Shown here piece after piece: positions 61,000 to 64,000 of a stretch of DNA of 64,000 nucleotides. How positions within the stretch are numbered: position 1 is the stretch's first letter; each line of letters opens with the position of its first letter. The notes beneath the pieces are model-generated. The model saw nothing but the letters and a program-made list of their open reading frames with translations. It made no database searches and had not been told where the DNA came from. Both the position numbers and the translations under genes were made by a program. This stretch comes from DASCOT01 sp965197275 (GTDB taxonomy: Bacteria; Acidobacteriota; UBA890; WLXD01): NCBI GenBank assembly GCA_965197275.1, contig CBDAMQ010000033.1:124001-188000 (forward strand), written 5' to 3'.

Positions 61000-61317
61000 A
61001 TGACAGGGCGGCTCGACGAGCCCCAGACAATCCCCCTGAAGACAGACCTGGCAATGTCCGAACGAAAGCTCCATCGCGGCCACACCGCCTTGCTCGGTGT
61101 CGTTCAAGCGGGCGATGAATGCACCGCCACGCTCCGAAATGGCACCGTCGCCTTCGACCATCACTCCCAGGATTTCCTTGTCGGCTGGTACGAAGACCTC
61201 AAGGGCTGGAACCTGATCCAGGCCGAGGACTTCATGGGCAAGCACGGCAAGCTGGGCGAAACTGTCAGCCTCACCGGCGACGGGCGCGACGTGCTGGAGC
61301 AGCTTCAGCAGGCCTGA
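61000..61317 (+). CDS. Small protein of unknown function
   Basis: 105 residues from ATG 61000; 61054 gives a shorter version. No ribosome site is evident for either. 'TALLGVVQAGDECTATLRNG' followed by 'FLVGWYEDLKGWNLIQAEDF' looks like a compact soluble domain. Convergent with the GYD gene. Codon use fits the neighbours, but the call is uncertain. The 240 bp between this and pruA show nothing else. Confidence 0.45.
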   Translation: MTGRLDEPQTIPLKTDLAMSERKLHRGHTALLGVVQAGDECTATLRNGTVAFDHHSQDFLVGWYEDLKGWNLIQAEDFMGKHGKLGETVSLTGDGRDVLEQLQQA

Positions 61318-61323
61318 CCGAGC

Positions 61324-61614
61324 TCAATCTCCCTCGATCATGGCCTGGGCCTCGGCCCATTCGAAGGCTCGCAGTGTCTCTGTGCGGACGTTACCTGATC
61401 GCCCCAGGCTCAGCAGCACCGAAGCTGCGGTTTCGTCGTCGGGGGCCTCCAGGATCAACACACCGTCGTGATTGCCCAGCGTCCAGTATTGGGCCACGAC
61501 CTGGGCGCCGGCCTTTTCGGCCGTCTCGGTGAATACATCGGCGCGGTGCGGAGAGTCCTCGATCTCGCGTATCCCCTGGTCGGTGAAGCTGAGTAGAACG
61601 ATGAACGTCGCCAC
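61324..61614 (-). CDS. GYD-domain protein
   Basis: 96 residues from GTG 61614, with AGGAG five bases upstream inside the end of the protease gene. 'TFIVLLSFTDQGIREIEDS', 'AEKAGAQVVAQYWTLGNHDGV' and 'LILEAPDDETAASVLLSLG' are the GYD-domain pattern of small ferredoxin-like proteins. Function of the family unknown. The frame is open to 61770, but those residues overlap the protease gene. Probably co-transcribed with it. Confidence 0.85.
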   Translation of the reverse strand: MATFIVLLSFTDQGIREIEDSPHRADVFTETAEKAGAQVVAQYWTLGNHDGVLILEAPDDETAASVLLSLGRSGNVRTETLRAFEWAEAQAMIEGD

Positions 61615-61616
61615 GG

Positions 61617-63119
61617 TCACTCCTGGCGGTTGGCGGGATCGATCAAGCGCCGGAACTTGCCGAACTCCGTGTAAGTGCGCCCGAAGCTGCCGTACCAATC
61701 GGGCTCTCTTGGGTTGGTACAGGAGGCCGCGCCTCCAGAAAGCGTGCCGATGACGAACTGCTTGGGCCATCGCCTGCCGGCCCAGATCGCCGAGCCGCTA
61801 CTGCCGCCCTCGGTAACACCCTTGTTCGGCCTCCACCCGACGCGAAGGTGTGAGTTCCCCTTGACTGGGCCGTCCCCGAAGCTCCAACCGTCCAAGCCGA
61901 CCACGTCTCCAAGACTGAGCTTCATGACGTCGCCGGATGGATGGTGCATCGCCCGCACTCGTTCTCCCGCTCTTTGCCCCGCCGCCGCCCGCAGGAAGCT
62001 CGCTGGGTCCGCGGACGACCAGCCGGCCAGTGTGGCGCCGTCGGGTGGCGATTGATTCAACTCCAACAGCGTGTGGTCGTTCGATTGGCCGTTGGCCTTG
62101 GTGGTGAACCTGAGCTTGCCGCCCCCGGCGGTCTGAACGACCGGCGGCAGCGCGACGGCTTGGCAGTTGGCGTGCTGGAAGCCCCAGAAGAAGACGGCTG
62201 ACCGTGCCGCCGCCGCCTTCGATATGCAGTGGGCCGCGGTCAGGAACCAGAGTCGTTGAGTGCTGGAATCGGTATCGCCGAGAAGCTGGCCTGTGCAAAA
62301 GGCCGAGATTCCCTCCACCTGGAAGACGACCTTCGCCACGCTCGCAGCCGCCAGCAGCCACTTCTTGTCGCAGGCCACGTTGCGATTGCACGAGCCCGAG
62401 TTTCCCAGATGGTTGATATCGCTCCCGGCGACGTTTTGCGTCAGGTGGGCCACCTTCGCGAGCGTCAGCTGCAGGTCGCCCGTCGCAGCGGGGCGTGGCA
62501 GGTAGATCTCGACCGCGATCTCGGCGCCGGTGACGACCGGCGACCAGAACAACTCGCTACCATTGGCACGGGAGCGCGCCTCCGCGGATCGCACCAGGAG
62601 ATCGGACGCGAAGGGGCCGTGGGTCTGGGTGGGGTCCGCCGGGCTGAAGAAACGGACCTCGGCACTAGACGGCAGGGCGTCGACGCGGAGGGCCAATTGA
62701 ACGGCAGCTGCTCCCATCGAGGTTACGGCGAAAGTGGTCGTGTAGCCGCCGCCCTCAGCAGACTCCCACTCCAGGGAGTCGCCATCGATGCCGCGCGCCC
62801 GGGCCTCCCCGAGGTCGCGATGGACACCCACCTGCAGGCGGGTTTTGTCTGCCGTCGCGGGCGGCGAGGGCTGGCGAAGCTCCGGTAGGACGATACGAAA
62901 CGCGACCGGCGCAGATGGGTCCGAGCGCCGCAGGGTCGCGTCCTGGAGAATCGATGCGACGCTTCGAGCAGCGCGCAACCGCTCACCCGCGACCTCGGCA
63001 TTCTCGCCGACTTGCTGTGTGGCCGCTGACGGTGCAGCAACCGGCAGCAACATCGATCCAGCGGCGGCAGCGATGCTCGACATACCCACGAGCCACCGTG
63101 GCGCTCCACCCTTGCCCAT
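61617..63119 (-). CDS. Secreted trypsin-like (lysyl-endopeptidase type) serine protease
   Basis: 500 residues from ATG 63119 (GGAG ten bases upstream), signal peptide to 'AAPSAATQQ'. A long pro-region of about 230 residues precedes the catalytic domain. Triad: His in 'LWFLTAAHCISKAAA', Asp in 'ANGQSNDHTLLELNQ', Ser in 'KGVTEGGSSGSAIWAG', the spacing and 'TEGGSSGSAI' motif of Achromobacter protease I-like enzymes. Several Cys ('CNRNVACDKKW', 'AFCTGQLLG', 'ANCQAVAL') would form disulfides. Specificity for Lys is likely but not proven. Confidence 0.88.
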   Translation of the reverse strand: MGKGGAPRWLVGMSSIAAAAGSMLLPVAAPSAATQQVGENAEVAGERLRAARSVASILQDATLRRSDPSAPVAFRIVLPELRQPSPPATADKTRLQVGVHRDLGEARARGIDGDSLEWESAEGGGYTTTFAVTSMGAAAVQLALRVDALPSSAEVRFFSPADPTQTHGPFASDLLVRSAEARSRANGSELFWSPVVTGAEIAVEIYLPRPAATGDLQLTLAKVAHLTQNVAGSDINHLGNSGSCNRNVACDKKWLLAAASVAKVVFQVEGISAFCTGQLLGDTDSSTQRLWFLTAAHCISKAAAARSAVFFWGFQHANCQAVALPPVVQTAGGGKLRFTTKANGQSNDHTLLELNQSPPDGATLAGWSSADPASFLRAAAGQRAGERVRAMHHPSGDVMKLSLGDVVGLDGWSFGDGPVKGNSHLRVGWRPNKGVTEGGSSGSAIWAGRRWPKQFVIGTLSGGAASCTNPREPDWYGSFGRTYTEFGKFRRLIDPANRQE

Positions 63120-63173
63120 GGTTAATTTTCTCCAGTGCAATCCGGTTGGCGACTACTTGATTCTAGCCCGCCG

Positions 63174-64000
63174 TTAGGAGGCGACGCGGTTCCCCGCGAC
63201 CCATACGGATTCGATGGTGCGCAGGTTGGCGATATTCGCCAGAGGGTCGGCGGTCAACACGACCATGTCGGCCCACTTCCCAGGCTCGATTGTGCCGACG
63301 TCGTCGAGCCCCACACACGCTGCGGCAACACCGGTCGCCGAGCGCAGGATCTGCTCTGGCGTCAGCCCAGCCTCCGCCATCAGCTCAGTCTCCATGTGCT
63401 CGAAGTAACCCTGGAAGCGCGCCGGGGGCCCGCTGTCGGTGCCAAACGCAATCGGGATATCGGCGTCCGCCAGTGTCTTCAAGTTTGCCTGGGCGATCCG
63501 TAACGCTTCCTTGTAGCGTGGTGCCGCGGGGCTGTCGCGATAGCGTTGTTGCTGTTCGGGCGAGCGCAGCGCATCGAGGACGCCGGCGTCGGCGTGTGCC
63601 AGGAAGAACGGATCGTCGAAGAACTCCGGCTCGCTCTCGTATACGAAGGTCGACACCTCGCGCGTCAGCGTTGGGCTGTAGCAAACGCCGGTCTCGCGCA
63701 GCAGCTGGATGAGCGCGTCGTCGACGTCGGCGTCGCGCACGCTGTGGGCGATGAAATCTGCCCCCGCTCTGAGCAGTCCCTTGGCGTCGTCGAGGTAGAA
63801 CAGGTGTGCTGCCAGCGGAAGGCCCTCGCCATGTGCGGCCTCGATGACCGCAGCGTAGACTTCCGGCGTCATCTTGGCGCTGGTGCCGAGGTTGTCGTCG
63901 ACGCGGATCTTGATGAAATCCACCCCGAGGTCACGGTTGGCGCTCACCTGCGATCGTGCTTCTTCCGGCGATTCGGCAGTAACGACAGCACCGGCAATGC
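63174..64000 (-). CDS. Amidohydrolase-family protein, 5' end beyond the window
   Basis: Metal-dependent hydrolase of the imidazolonepropionase/dipeptidase-like group. About 275 C-terminal residues are present, and the frame stays open to the right edge ('AGAVVTAESPEEARSQVSANR'), so the start is missing. 'LGVDFIKIRVDDNLG' holds the probable carboxylated Lys, 'PLAAHLFYL' and 'DFIAHSVRD' the metal His, 'IAFGTDSGPPARF' the catalytic Asp, and 'GTIEPGKWADMVVLTADPLA' the C-terminal strand. Substrate unknown. Confidence 0.87.
   Translation of the reverse strand, partial: IAGAVVTAESPEEARSQVSANRDLGVDFIKIRVDDNLGTSAKMTPEVYAAVIEAAHGEGLPLAAHLFYLDDAKGLLRAGADFIAHSVRDADVDDALIQLLRETGVCYSPTLTREVSTFVYESEPEFFDDPFFLAHADAGVLDALRSPEQQQRYRDSPAAPRYKEALRIAQANLKTLADADIPIAFGTDSGPPARFQGYFEHMETELMAEAGLTPEQILRSATGVAAACVGLDDVGTIEPGKWADMVVLTADPLANIANLRTIESVWVAGNRVAS

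Overview
The window is 64 kb of high-GC, gene-dense DNA (GC clearly above 60 percent by eye). It shows no rRNA, tRNA, CRISPR array or recognisable transposase gene. It reads as a chromosomal segment of a Gram-negative (diderm) bacterium. The evidence is lgt/lspA and several lipobox proteins, an OmpA-like protein, a TolC-like efflux protein, type IV-pilus minor prepilins and the futalosine route to menaquinone. The mix of futalosine pathway, a selenoprotein, SpoIIAA-type STAS protein, GGDEF/HD-GYP signalling, Ser/Thr kinase and large secreted lipoproteins suggests an uncultured deltaproteobacterial-type lineage (Myxococcota, Desulfobacterota, Binatota or similar). That placement is inference only.

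Layout. 1-5.1 kb (leftward): OmpA-like protein, BNR/Asp-box repeat protein, lspA, lgt. 5.6-8.3 kb: TolC-family protein and a zinc alcohol dehydrogenase. 8.3-19.2 kb: menaquinone genes, namely a UbiA-type prenyltransferase, UbiX, UbiD, mqnE, mqnA, mqnC and, on the other strand, mqnD, with a lipoprotein cyclophilin and a secreted RIFT-barrel protein between. A palindromic dispersed repeat recurs here, usually fused to stop codons. 19.3-25.3 kb: kynureninase-like enzyme, D-2-hydroxyacid dehydrogenase, STAS protein, AlkA-like glycosylase, Fur with a palindromic site, a metallopeptidase, and a TlpA/ResA-like lipoprotein whose first catalytic cysteine codon is TGA followed by a SECIS-like hairpin. 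25.3-29.3 kb: a GAF/GGDEF/HD-GYP protein and a sodium symporter. 29.3-32.1 kb: pabA-pabB-pabC for p-aminobenzoate. 32.1-38.8 kb: HEAT-cyclophilin fusion, membrane protein, DUF72, pcm, a coiled-coil protein and a Ser/Thr kinase. 38.8-42.5 kb: membrane protein and a minor-pilin operon with a very Ser/Gly-rich PilX-like protein. 42.8-52.8 kb: alcohol dehydrogenase, two paralogous exported proteins (one with a 14-C tract), threonine dehydratase, a heptapeptide-repeat protein, SCP2, ddl, trkH-trkA and an acid phosphatase. 52.8-64 kb: HD hydrolase, two cytochrome-like exported proteins, a PA0069-type radical SAM protein, a secreted toroid protein, pruA, a GYD protein, a secreted serine protease and a truncated amidohydrolase.

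Themes. Menaquinone synthesis is nearly complete here (only mqnB and late steps are not seen), and chorismate also feeds the adjacent folate branch (pabABC). Four genes (near 17.58, 26.30, 37.55 and 56.45 kb) are each broken by one apparent single-base frameshift although both halves look intact. These may be assembly errors or real decay. The most interesting items are the selenocysteine TlpA-like protein, the CTAG-associated palindromic repeat family, the poly-C tract and the Ser/Gly PilX-like protein carrying a CHVPPGN module.
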